Positions 1 through 6,326 are shown, numbered from the stretch's first letter. The stretch: 9,087 nucleotides of DNA from Candidatus Kapaibacterium sp. (GCA_027858275.1 JAQIDA010000057.1:1-9087), one strand, 5' to 3'. Translations and numbers: made by a program. The notes: generated from the letters alone by a model not told the origin.

Positions 1-154
1 GTCTTATATTGTTTGCTAAAGATAAGAAAATTAAAACAGAAATCAATGATTCAAAATTTTTATGAATTGAAAATGAATTTTGCAAAATACTTGAAATATA
101 TTTTGGATTTTGTTAAGGAATTAAATAATAGAAACTTATGAATATTTTTAATAA

Positions 155-216
155 TATTCCACATTTCTGCACAAGTTCTTAACAAACGAGTGTGGTTTTC
201 AACAGAGTTTTCCACA
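155..216. promoter_or_regulatory. Cluster of DnaA-box-like 9-mers (weak oriC candidate)
   Basis: Three same-strand matches to the DnaA box TTATNCACA lie within about 60 bp: TATTCCACA at 155-163 (7 of 9), TTCTGCACA at 165-173 (8 of 9) and TTTTCCACA at 208-216 (8 of 9). AT-rich DNA lies on both sides, as would be expected of an unwinding element. No perfect box is present and no dnaA, dnaN or gidA/mnmG gene is visible, so this is suggestive only. Confidence 0.22.
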
Positions 217-362
217 ATATAACGTTTAATCATAGTCAGTCAATAAATACGGAGAATATTGTTTGAATAATATCCGCTTAAATTTCAGAATTGTTTTGAC
301 TGATTCTTGTCGGATAATTATTTGTTAATAAAATATCTTTTTTCTCGCGAAAGCTATGAATT

Positions 363-393
363 CTATTAATATTAGATAATTAATTATTAATAG
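363..393. promoter_or_regulatory. AT-rich inverted repeat, possible operator
   Basis: Arms CTATTAATA (363-371) and TATTAATAG (385-393) are perfect inverted repeats separated by 13 nt. A second perfect palindrome, ATAATTAATTAT, sits inside at 376-387. ArsR/SmtB-family repressors commonly bind AT-rich imperfect palindromes upstream of their own gene, so autoregulation of the ArsR gene about 140 bp downstream is possible. In such AT-rich DNA, palindromes also arise by chance. Confidence 0.28.
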
Positions 394-454
394 TTCTCAT
401 ATCTTCTATATTTAATTGATATATAGGAAGGTATTTGAAAAATTGGAGAGAAAA

Positions 455-541
455 TTGAAATTAATTCGAAAGCGAATCGTCGAAACATTAAATTGCTTGA
501 CAGTAATATTAAAGAACAGAATCCTTTTGACCTATGCATGA
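455..541 (+). CDS. Possible 28-residue leader peptide before the ArsR gene
   Basis: A TTG codon at 455-457 follows a good Shine-Dalgarno-like GGAGAG at 445-450. It opens a frame of 28 sense codons ending in TGA at 539-541, which overlaps the ATG (534) of the ArsR gene by 8 bp. The predicted peptide is basic at its N-terminus and hydrophobic later, with one cysteine. It would explain how the ArsR gene, which has no ribosome-binding site of its own, is translated (coupling). The non-ATG start and short length make chance a serious alternative. Confidence 0.15.
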   Translation: MKLIRKRIVETLNCLTVILKNRILLTYA

Positions 542-845
542 AATAGAACCATATTTTTCCGAAAGTGAGATTGTCGGTCTTGCAAACAAATTCAAAATAT
601 TGTCTGAACCTTCTCGATTGAAAATCCTGAGACTGTTGTTCGGAGGCGAGAAGTGTGTTACTGATATAATCGAAGCTACCGGGCTGATGCAGGCTAATGT
701 ATCAAAGCAACTGAAAGTACTTCAAATGAATAATATTCTCGGATGCAGGCCACAAGGTCTTAAGAGGTATTACAGAGTGACAGACGCAACGGTCAAACAA
801 ATTTGTAATTTATTGTGTAACACTTCAAAAACTTATCCATGTTGA
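534..845 (+). CDS. ArsR/SmtB-family winged-helix transcriptional regulator
   Basis: A small DNA-binding repressor of 103 residues, the usual ArsR length. The region NKFKILSEPSRLKILRLL (about 18-35) is the family's first core helix pair. The helix-turn-helix spans about 42-69, with the recognition helix around VSKQLKVL (56-63), and a beta wing with YYRVTD follows (79-84). Known members bind operator DNA as dimers and are released by metals, redox change or other ligands. The classic alpha-3 metal motif ELCVCDL appears here as EKCVTDI (39-45), so C41 is kept but the second cysteine is Thr. Canonical As/Cd sensing through that site is therefore unlikely; other cysteines are C71, C91, C95 and C103. 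No Shine-Dalgarno is visible before the ATG. The stop overlaps the start of the downstream acyltransferase by 7 bp, so the two are probably translated together. The ligand is unknown. Confidence 0.88.
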   Translation: MHEIEPYFSESEIVGLANKFKILSEPSRLKILRLLFGGEKCVTDIIEATGLMQANVSKQLKVLQMNNILGCRPQGLKRYYRVTDATVKQICNLLCNTSKTYPC

Positions 846-1561
846 AAATTTTTTCAGGTATAAAGCTTGCCTTCTTGATTCTGATAACAGTAGTTGCCAC
901 AGTTTCGGTGTCGGTCGTGTATCTATTGTATATTGCTTTTCGAGGTGATCCGAGATTGTTCAATGCAATCGGAAGAAAATGGTCCGGTTTTTTGCTCAAA
1001 CTGTGCAGCATCAACTGTAAGATCACCGGATTAGAGAAACTTGACCCGGACAAAACTTATGTCTATGTATGCAATCATTCCAGTCTTTTTGATATTCCTG
1101 TAGTCCTTGCTTCCCTGAAAGACGATGTCAGAATTATGTATAAGAAGGAATTAGAGAAAATTCCAATTTTTGGTTATGGATTAAGAAAGTCAAATTTCAT
1201 TGCGGTCACTCGTTCTAATCCTCGGAATGCCATGGCGAGTATTGAAGAGGCTGTAAAAACAGTCAGGGAGAATGCTTCTGTCCTGGTCTTCCCCGAAGGA
1301 ACCCGATCGGTTGACGGGAAACTCGGCAGCTTCAAACGAGGAGCATTCGTATTGGCCTCACGTTCCGATAAAGAGATTGTACCTGTAGCAATCCAAGGAA
1401 CATCAGCTATTTTGCCTTCTAAATCATTCAAACTGCAAGGCGGAGATGTCCTTGTAAATATTGGCCGGCCGATGAGTTTTGCCCATTCTGATGACAGAGC
1501 TGCTGAAAACAGATTTATGAGTGAAGTACGAGACGAAATATCTAAAATGCTTGATTCCTAA
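839..1561 (+). CDS. plsC: 1-acyl-sn-glycerol-3-phosphate acyltransferase (PlsC/LPLAT family)
   Basis: Predicted to transfer an acyl chain to the sn-2 position of lysophosphatidic acid, giving phosphatidic acid at the cytoplasmic membrane. The 240 residues match the usual length. An N-terminal membrane helix lies at about 10-34. The catalytic block I is NHSSLFD (79-85, an NHx4D motif with H80 and D85). A block II-like stretch with R125 follows, then the substrate-binding block III FPEGTR (151-156) and block IV VPVAIQGT (181-188). All key residues are intact. The start codon lies inside the end of the ArsR gene (ATGTTGA overlap) and lacks its own ribosome-binding site, which suggests translational coupling and control by that regulator. 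Paralogues in this family can use other acceptors such as lyso-ornithine lipids, so the exact substrate is an inference from the family. Confidence 0.88.
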   Translation: MLKIFSGIKLAFLILITVVATVSVSVVYLLYIAFRGDPRLFNAIGRKWSGFLLKLCSINCKITGLEKLDPDKTYVYVCNHSSLFDIPVVLASLKDDVRIMYKKELEKIPIFGYGLRKSNFIAVTRSNPRNAMASIEEAVKTVRENASVLVFPEGTRSVDGKLGSFKRGAFVLASRSDKEIVPVAIQGTSAILPSKSFKLQGGDVLVNIGRPMSFAHSDDRAAENRFMSEVRDEISKMLDS

Positions 1562-1619
1562 GCATTAGTCATCCAAGCGCGGAAGTATTTATATAATCAT
1601 TTTCTCTGAAAAAGAAGAA

Positions 1620-2315
1620 TCAATCGTTTCGGGGGGGGACATCTCCATTGGAAAGAGCATAGCGGATAAGTTCGGCTGTGTTTTTCACTCCGAGTTTTTC
1701 CATTATATTGGCACGATGTGATTGCACGGTTCTGACACTGATGAAGAGCTTCTCAGCAATCTCGGGACTTGTCATACCCTAAGCCACCAAATCAAGCACT
1801 TGCTGTTCTCTTTTGCTGATAGAAATTTGCTGATGAGCCGAACCGTTCATAACATTTTTTTTATTACGAATAATATTAAGAATAGTACAACTGAAAACGC
1901 GTTCGCCGTGATAGACTTTGCGCAAAGACTCGACCAAATCTTTGGCGTTAATATCTTTGGATAAGTAACCTGCAGCACCGGCCGCAATTGCTTGCTCAAT
2001 ATGATCAGAATCTTCAAAAGCGGTAAGAATGACTACGGGAATATCAGGAAATTCAGCTCTGATTTTGCCGGTTGCTTCAATACCGTCCATTTGGGGCATC
2101 ATTATATCAAACAGGGCAATATCCGGTTGATGATAACGAACCAAATCAACAGCGTCTTTGCCGTTATCAGCTTCGCCCAACACTTTGATTGAACGGTCAA
2201 CCCACATCAATTTGATTAAACCGGCTCGAACAACTTCGTGGTCGTCAGCCAGAACAATTTTTATATCTTTGTCGTCATTTTGCAATGAAAAACCTAAAAT
2301 TAGTTCACTCAACAC
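1620..2315 (-). pseudogene. NarL/LuxR-family response regulator interrupted by an in-frame amber codon
   Basis: The reading frame would encode 231 residues but has TAG at codon 179 (1779-1781). Residues 1-178 form a complete receiver domain: acidic pair D24/D25, phosphoacceptor D70, T98 and K120, with the typical MMPQMDG loop (72-78). The start of the LuxR helix-turn-helix (SKREQQVLDLVA, 167-178) is present. The frame then continues after the stop for 52 codons with the rest of an intact LuxR domain, including TSPEIAEKL, ISVRTVQSH and EKLGV, ending at TGA 1620-1622. Only one base needs to differ to restore a normal gene. If the stop is real, the product is a receiver without DNA binding. An ATG at 1773-1775, one codon after the stop, could in principle restart a 51-residue piece. 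The start is GTG at 2313-2315; a TTG eleven codons in is an alternative. No Shine-Dalgarno is evident. No histidine kinase lies nearby. A sequencing or assembly error is possible. Confidence 0.82.
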
Positions 2316-2349
2316 ATAGACGGCAGCTAATCTGCATTCTTATACGATT

Positions 2350-2380
2350 CAAAGATAAACATAAAGAATCGAATTACAAA
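2350..2380 (-). promoter_or_regulatory. Bacteroidota-type promoter for the response regulator
   Basis: On the minus strand, TTTG (2377-2380) is followed after exactly 19 nt by TATCTTTG (2350-2357). This is a full match to the -33 TTTG / -7 TAnnTTTG consensus known for Bacteroidota sigma-A. Transcription would begin about 30 nt before the GTG start at 2315. It overlaps the 3' end of nadE, with the -33 box just before the nadE stop in genome order, so the regulator can be transcribed independently of nadE. Confidence 0.55.
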
Positions 2381-2383
2381 AGA

Positions 2384-4345
2384 TTAATATTCTCGGCATT
2401 TTATTTCATTTAGTTCAGACAGCCATAATTCCGGAGAAGCATCGCTCGGCATACGCCAATCAGCACGCGGAGAAAGTGCTACTGTTCCGACTTTTACACC
2501 GTCAGGGATACAAGATCTTTTGTATTGGTTCGCAAAAAATCTGCGGTAGAACAGTTTGAGCCACCTGAGAATATTTTTTTCGGAGTAATCACCTTTAAAT
2601 ACCAGGGATGCAATGAAATGAACTTTGCTCGGACTAAAATGACACCTGACTACATAGTATAAAAAGAAATCATGTAACTCGTATGGTCCAATTTCTTTCT
2701 CAGTTTCCTGAGAGATAAACCCTTCTTCATCAGTAGGAAGAAGTTCAGGCGAAATTGGTGTGTCACATATATCAAGAATGATTGAGCTGATTTCACCTTC
2801 GTATTCCTCGTGGGCACACCACTCTACAACATGACGGATGAGAGTCTTTGGTATACCTGAGTTTACTCCGTACATGGACATGTGATCACCGTTAAAAGTA
2901 CTCCATCCCAATGCGATTTCTGATAGATCGCCGGTACCCACAACTAAACCGTCGGTTTGGTTGGCAATGTCCATAAGAACCATTGTCCTGTAACGTGCCT
3001 GCGAATTTTCATACACAACATCTCTTATTTCACTGTCATGTCCAATATCTTTAAAATGCTTTTCAACAGCTTCATTAATAGGAATGTCTCTGCTGCTTAC
3101 AGCGAGCAGATTCATCAGTTGATCGGCATTGAATTTAGTTCGTTTGCTTGTGCCGAATCCGGGCATAGTAATCGCGTGTATCCCTTTATAATCAAGTCCC
3201 AGAATCTCAAAGGTCTTCACCGCAACCAACAGGGCAAGAGTTGAGTCCAGACCTCCTGAAATTCCGATTACGACATTTTCTGCGTTAATATGCTTCATTC
3301 TTTTTGCGAGAGCAACTGATTGGATAGTAAATATCTCTTTGCAACACTCTGCTTTTTGGGCTTCATCTGAAGGGACAAAAGGTGATCGCGCAAAACTCCG
3401 CATTAATATACTGTCGATAAACTCCGGAATATCTATACTCAATATCCTGTATCTTCTGTCGGAATACGGAGCGCCGAAAGAATTATTTTTTAATCGTTCG
3501 TTGACTAATCGACTTATATCAATATCGGCGTATGCAATTTGGGTGTCAAAATGAAATCGCTCAGTTTGAGTCAGCATCGATCCGTTTTCGTGGATCATAC
3601 AATGTCCTGAAAAGACTGTATCAGTACTTGATTCACCCGGACCGCAGGAAGAATATACATAGGCAGCAATACATTTGGCTGATTGGTTCATAGTCAAATT
3701 TGTTCTGTATTCTGTTTTGCTGAGATACTCATTGCTTGCCGATAAATTGAGAAGAATTGTAGCTCCGGCTGCTGCCATGTGTGAACTCGGCGAAACCGGT
3801 GTCCATAAGTCTTCACAAATTTCCGCACCGATTATAGCGCCGGGCTTGCCCAAGGTTTCAAACAACAAATCTGCTCCGAAAGGAATTTGTTCCCCGTCAA
3901 AATCTATATAATCATCTTTTCTGTCGAATTCTGAGGAGAACCACCGTTCTTCATAATATTCGTTGTTATTGCAAAGATATGTTTTGGGGACGATTCCTGT
4001 TATTTCACCGGATGAAATAAATACAGCACAATTATATAAAAGCCCGTCAACGGCAATCGGCGCGCCGACTACAAGGGTAAAATTACTATCCTTTGTATAA
4101 TCCGCAAGCCTCGTAATTGCTACACGAGTTTGCTCAAGCAGGCTCTGCTGGAAAAAAAGATCGCCGCAAGTATATCCTGTCAAGCTGAGTTCAGGAGTAA
4201 GCAGAAAATGGCATTTATTCTGAATAGCCGCTTCGGCTGCTTCAATAATTTTTTCAGTATTAAATGTAATATCCGCTACTTTTAATTCCGGGGAACAGGT
4301 CCCGAATCTCATAAATCCGTAAGATGACAAATCAGCTGCCGGCAT
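2384..4345 (-). CDS. nadE: Glutamine-hydrolysing NAD+ synthetase
   Basis: Catalyses the last step of NAD+ synthesis: ATP-dependent amidation of nicotinic acid adenine dinucleotide with ammonia taken from glutamine. The protein is 653 residues, typical of the two-domain form. The N-terminal nitrilase-type glutaminase domain (about 10-300) carries the Glu-Lys-Cys triad as E52 (TPELSLTGY), K121 (VPKTYL) and C177 (GAEICEDLW). The C-terminal synthetase domain has the ATP PP-loop SGGLDS (363-368), ENSQARYRT (446-454), GTGDLSEIALGW (470-481) and the late SPRADWRMPSDAS segment (625-637). All are intact, so it should be active and independent of a separate amidotransferase. The ATG is preceded by AGAAGGAA (4351-4358), a good Shine-Dalgarno about 7 nt away, and by its own promoter. 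Neighbours share no obvious pathway with it. Confidence 0.96.
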   Translation of the reverse strand: MPAADLSSYGFMRFGTCSPELKVADITFNTEKIIEAAEAAIQNKCHFLLTPELSLTGYTCGDLFFQQSLLEQTRVAITRLADYTKDSNFTLVVGAPIAVDGLLYNCAVFISSGEITGIVPKTYLCNNNEYYEERWFSSEFDRKDDYIDFDGEQIPFGADLLFETLGKPGAIIGAEICEDLWTPVSPSSHMAAAGATILLNLSASNEYLSKTEYRTNLTMNQSAKCIAAYVYSSCGPGESSTDTVFSGHCMIHENGSMLTQTERFHFDTQIAYADIDISRLVNERLKNNSFGAPYSDRRYRILSIDIPEFIDSILMRSFARSPFVPSDEAQKAECCKEIFTIQSVALAKRMKHINAENVVIGISGGLDSTLALLVAVKTFEILGLDYKGIHAITMPGFGTSKRTKFNADQLMNLLAVSSRDIPINEAVEKHFKDIGHDSEIRDVVYENSQARYRTMVLMDIANQTDGLVVGTGDLSEIALGWSTFNGDHMSMYGVNSGIPKTLIRHVVEWCAHEEYEGEISSIILDICDTPISPELLPTDEEGFISQETEKEIGPYELHDFFLYYVVRCHFSPSKVHFIASLVFKGDYSEKNILRWLKLFYRRFFANQYKRSCIPDGVKVGTVALSPRADWRMPSDASPELWLSELNEIKCREY

Positions 4346-4377
4346 GGCGATTCCTTCTAATCATTATTAATATCACT

Positions 4378-4408
4378 CAAATATAGCTGTTTTTTGCTAC
4401 TATACAAG
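4378..4408 (-). promoter_or_regulatory. Bacteroidota-type promoter for nadE
   Basis: On the minus strand, CTTG (4405-4408) is separated by 19 nt from TATATTTG (4378-4385), an exact match to the TAnnTTTG -7 element. The predicted transcript would have a 5' leader of roughly 25-30 nt ending in the AGAAGG ribosome-binding site of nadE. Its position downstream of the lipoprotein terminator fits nadE being its own transcription unit. Confidence 0.55.
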
Positions 4409-4482
4409 ACAATAATTGAATAAATCAAAGAATATGATTGTGCCTGAGTCTTGATCTCCTGCCTCATTTTCACCCCTAACAT

Positions 4483-4515
4483 AAAAAACGGTCACCTGAT
4501 TAGATCAAGCGACCG
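4483..4515 (-). terminator. Intrinsic terminator of the lipoprotein pair
   Basis: Read on the minus strand, CGGTCGC (4509-4515) pairs with GTGACCG (4489-4495) over 7 bp including one G-U wobble. A small inner stem TGAT/ATCA lies in the loop, and six T residues follow (4483-4488). On the plus strand the wobble becomes an A-C mismatch and the U-tract is absent, so the signal is strand-specific. It lies 29 nt past the stop codon of the lipoprotein gene at 4545-5336. Confidence 0.8.
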
Positions 4516-4544
4516 CTTAAATTGAATTCATCAATAGAGCAAAA

Positions 4545-5336
4545 CTATTCTTGAATTGTGGCTTCTTTCAATACAATTCTATTACCTCTGATATCGACTC
4601 CTATAGATATTCCGGCAGGATTAATGGATTCAGAATCCATTGTTTCAAGAACTAATCCCATATCAATTGCGTACCAACGATGAACTGTGAGGCTAAAATC
4701 CAGGGGTGCATTCATAATCGTAGTTCCTTGGAAACTATATACGAGAGTAAATTCCTGAGCGTCAACATCCGTTAAGTCCCCTAAAGTAACTTTGCCGGCG
4801 ACACCCTTGTTACAAATTATAGTTATATCTCCGGTGAGAGTGACCGGGACATCCATGAATTCAATACCCAGGTCATAATCTTCAACTTTGTCCTCAAGAA
4901 GCACCCATTTATCTTCATTTAGATCGGCAATGACAATTGTTTCCGAAAGCTTGTCCAAGAAGAAGGATAAATTTAATCCTTCGTAAGTGGGCTCAACCAC
5001 TTCTTTGTTAACAAATAGTTTCCAACTGTCTGAATAGTGATATTGTTTGTCTGTTTCAACATCATTTTCCTGAATAACCATTCCGGCGTATTCGATATTT
5101 CCGTATTTTTTTACTCCGCTGATTTTCATAAGAATATCTCTTTTAGTATCGGCATCGACAGTTCCGTCCATATTCAGAGTATATGCGTCATATTCCCATT
5201 CAGAGCTTTGAGTCAGAGGAAAGTAATTATCAGAATTCGTTGCCGGGGCATTGGTGGCAGTATCGTCGCCGCAAGAGCTTAATAAAAGAAATGTTGCAGC
5301 AATAATAACTACAAGAATTAATTTAAAATGTTTCAT
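4545..5336 (-). CDS. Lipoprotein, second member of a tandem paralogous pair
   Basis: I do not recognise a specific function. The 263-residue product has a lipoprotein signal peptide: KHFK at the N-terminus, a hydrophobic stretch, and lipobox LSSC with the modified cysteine at C22. The residues just after it are GDD. In several Bacteroidota, acidic residues at this point are associated with export to the cell surface, so an outer-membrane or surface location is plausible. The mature part is rich in beta-prone and acidic residues. It shares with the upstream gene the aligned features FPLTQSSEW (39-47), EDKW, DAQEF, and a C-terminal block ending RWYAIDMGLVLE. Start ATG 5334-5336 has TAGGA about 9 nt upstream. 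It follows the upstream paralogue by 32 bp and is closed by the terminator at 4483-4515, so the pair is one operon. Confidence 0.85.
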   Translation of the reverse strand: MKHFKLILVVIIAATFLLLSSCGDDTATNAPATNSDNYFPLTQSSEWEYDAYTLNMDGTVDADTKRDILMKISGVKKYGNIEYAGMVIQENDVETDKQYHYSDSWKLFVNKEVVEPTYEGLNLSFFLDKLSETIVIADLNEDKWVLLEDKVEDYDLGIEFMDVPVTLTGDITIICNKGVAGKVTLGDLTDVDAQEFTLVYSFQGTTIMNAPLDFSLTVHRWYAIDMGLVLETMDSESINPAGISIGVDIRGNRIVLKEATIQE

Positions 5337-5368
5337 TTTTTTTGGTCCTAAAAATTTTATAAATAGAT

Positions 5369-6127
5369 TTATTTTATATGATATCTTATCAAGTTTTTCA
5401 TCTCTCCGGGATTGGGTTGATCCATTATTGATGCAGGCTCCAGATACTGTTGGACAAGGCCGACAGATTCAGCAAACCAAATGTGCATTTTGCGGTCAAA
5501 AGAGATGGGTATAGGAAGTGCGGAAATCTCAAATTGGCCTTCAATGTCAATGATATATTCTTGGGCATTGACAGTCTTACCGGATATAACAAAATCTTTA
5601 GAGTTGTTCGAACTTCGTCCGATCATATCCATTTCGGCTGTGAAGATATTACCGTCGTCTTCTGTAATTTCTATGCGAGCTACTTCCCAAATACTGCTAT
5701 TGAAATCAATCAGATTCAGCCATTCATCTTCTGCTAATCCCGGTAGATCTATTGGCAAATCTATCATTTTATCCAATAGGTTGCCAAAATAATACAACTT
5801 ATCATCTTCTGTTCTGTAGATTGTTTCACCTGATTTTTTATAAACATTTTGTTCGTCCAAGGAATAATCAAGGAACAATATTCCGGTTTTCCCGGCTTTT
5901 ACAACTGTTCCGCCGACTACCGTTGAGTCAATAGTTACGTCTCCGGTAAGCTGATCGTCTTGATCAGTAACATAGTTCTCAGTGATCCAATAACTTCCTT
6001 CGGTCATAGGGAACGATTTGATAGTTGTGTTGCCGGTCCCGGCAGTGGGGTCACTGTCAGCGCATGAAGCAAATATCAAGCAGACAAGTGCTAATGATGC
6101 AGTTATTAAGGTCTTGTAAATTTTCAT
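5369..6127 (-). CDS. Lipoprotein, first member of a tandem paralogous pair
   Basis: Function unknown. I place the start at the ATG at 6125-6127, giving 252 residues. The frame stays open to an ATG at 6283, but that extension runs through a palindromic repeat and would bury the signal peptide. The chosen start has GGGAG (6134-6138) 6 nt upstream and gives a normal lipoprotein signal: KIYK, hydrophobic core, lipobox FASC with C22, followed by the acidic ADSD. The mature protein aligns with the next gene: FPMTEGSYW at the same residues 39-47, EDEW, VNAQEY, and a C-terminal HIWFAESVGLVQQ block. The FPL/FPM-x5-W feature resembles lipoproteins common in Ignavibacteria-like genomes, from memory only. 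The two genes are divergent enough to be an old duplication. Confidence 0.82.
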   Translation of the reverse strand: MKIYKTLITASLALVCLIFASCADSDPTAGTGNTTIKSFPMTEGSYWITENYVTDQDDQLTGDVTIDSTVVGGTVVKAGKTGILFLDYSLDEQNVYKKSGETIYRTEDDKLYYFGNLLDKMIDLPIDLPGLAEDEWLNLIDFNSSIWEVARIEITEDDGNIFTAEMDMIGRSSNNSKDFVISGKTVNAQEYIIDIEGQFEISALPIPISFDRKMHIWFAESVGLVQQYLEPASIMDQPNPGEMKNLIRYHIK

Positions 6128-6227
6128 TTTGGGCTCCCACTTTTTTTCATAATTTAAACAATACTGAATATACATTATTTTATCGAAATATGAAATTATA
6201 ATTATTTTTGATGTGAGCATGATTTGT

Positions 6228-6250
6228 AAAAACGCCCAATTTGAACGTCT
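6228..6250 (-). terminator. Diverged palindromic repeat acting as a possible terminator
   Basis: This is a degenerate copy of the AGACGCCCAA palindrome found at 6288-6308 and 8055-8075. On the minus strand AGACGTTCAA (6241-6250) can pair with all ten bases of TTGGGCGTTT (6230-6239), using three G-U wobbles. A run of five T residues (6228-6232) ends the structure, partly inside the stem. On the plus strand the same three positions are A-C mismatches. It lies about 80-100 nt past the stop of the FAD oxidoreductase and before the lipoprotein operon, where a terminator would be expected. Confidence 0.5.
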
Positions 6251-6280
6251 TTGATATGAGATTAATCCGGAATTTTCTTT

Positions 6281-6312
6281 CATGCTTAGACGCCCAATTT
6301 GGGCGTCTCTAC
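6281..6312. repeat. Palindromic repeat, family 1, copy B
   Basis: The core at 6288-6308 is a perfect 10-bp inverted repeat (arm AGACGCCCAA) around a single central T. The wider 32-bp element, from CATGC to CTAC, matches the copy at 8048-8079 at 29 of 32 positions, including both flanks. It lies 14 bp past the stop of the FAD oxidoreductase gene. As RNA it would form a strong hairpin but has no U-tract on either strand, so it is more likely a dispersed repeat or mRNA 3'-end stabiliser than a classic terminator. Confidence 0.8.
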
Positions 6313-6326
6313 GAGAATAGGACCTG

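Larger units (their letters stand above)
1..533. other. AT-rich intergenic region without a convincing gene
   Basis: This 533-bp stretch is much richer in A+T than the rest of the window and holds no ORF that I accept. It contains a small group of DnaA-box-like sites (about 155-216), a perfect AT inverted repeat (363-393), and a possible 28-codon leader frame just before the ArsR gene (455-541). The combination of AT-richness and DnaA-box-like sites could mean a replication origin or simply a long regulatory gap. The neighbouring gene to the left is not visible, so the choice cannot be settled here. Confidence 0.6.

Noticed and set aside
60..233. A 57-residue ATG-started frame on the minus strand within the AT-rich gap.
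   Set aside because: No ribosome-binding site, a composition rich in Lys, Asn, Ile and Phe as expected of AT-rich noncoding DNA, and no recognisable domain. It also coincides with the DnaA-box-like cluster.
497..529. TTGACA at 497-502 or TCCTTTTG at 522-529 as a promoter for the ArsR gene.
   Set aside because: No acceptable -10 lies 16-18 nt from TTGACA. The -7-like match has an imperfect TA and a 22-nt spacing, and either choice would leave almost no leader before the ATG.
793..1053. Minus-strand open frame inside the ArsR-acyltransferase region, and similar plus-strand frames inside nadE, the lipoproteins and the FAD gene.
   Set aside because: These lie opposite strongly supported genes and show no domain or ribosome-binding site; they are antisense shadows.
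1562..1619. A shared terminator in the gap between the convergent acyltransferase and response regulator genes.
   Set aside because: The only hairpin seen (TTTTC/GAAAA around 1600) is short and AT-only, too weak to call.
2345..2371. Inverted repeat CGATTC / GAATCG as a terminator between nadE and the response regulator.
   Set aside because: Only six base pairs with a 15-nt loop and no U-tract. The promoter -7 element lies within it, which explains the site better.
6128..6283. N-terminal extension of the first lipoprotein to an upstream ATG (52 extra residues).
   Set aside because: It would place the signal peptide internally, runs through a palindromic repeat, and the downstream ATG has both a Shine-Dalgarno sequence and a proper lipobox.
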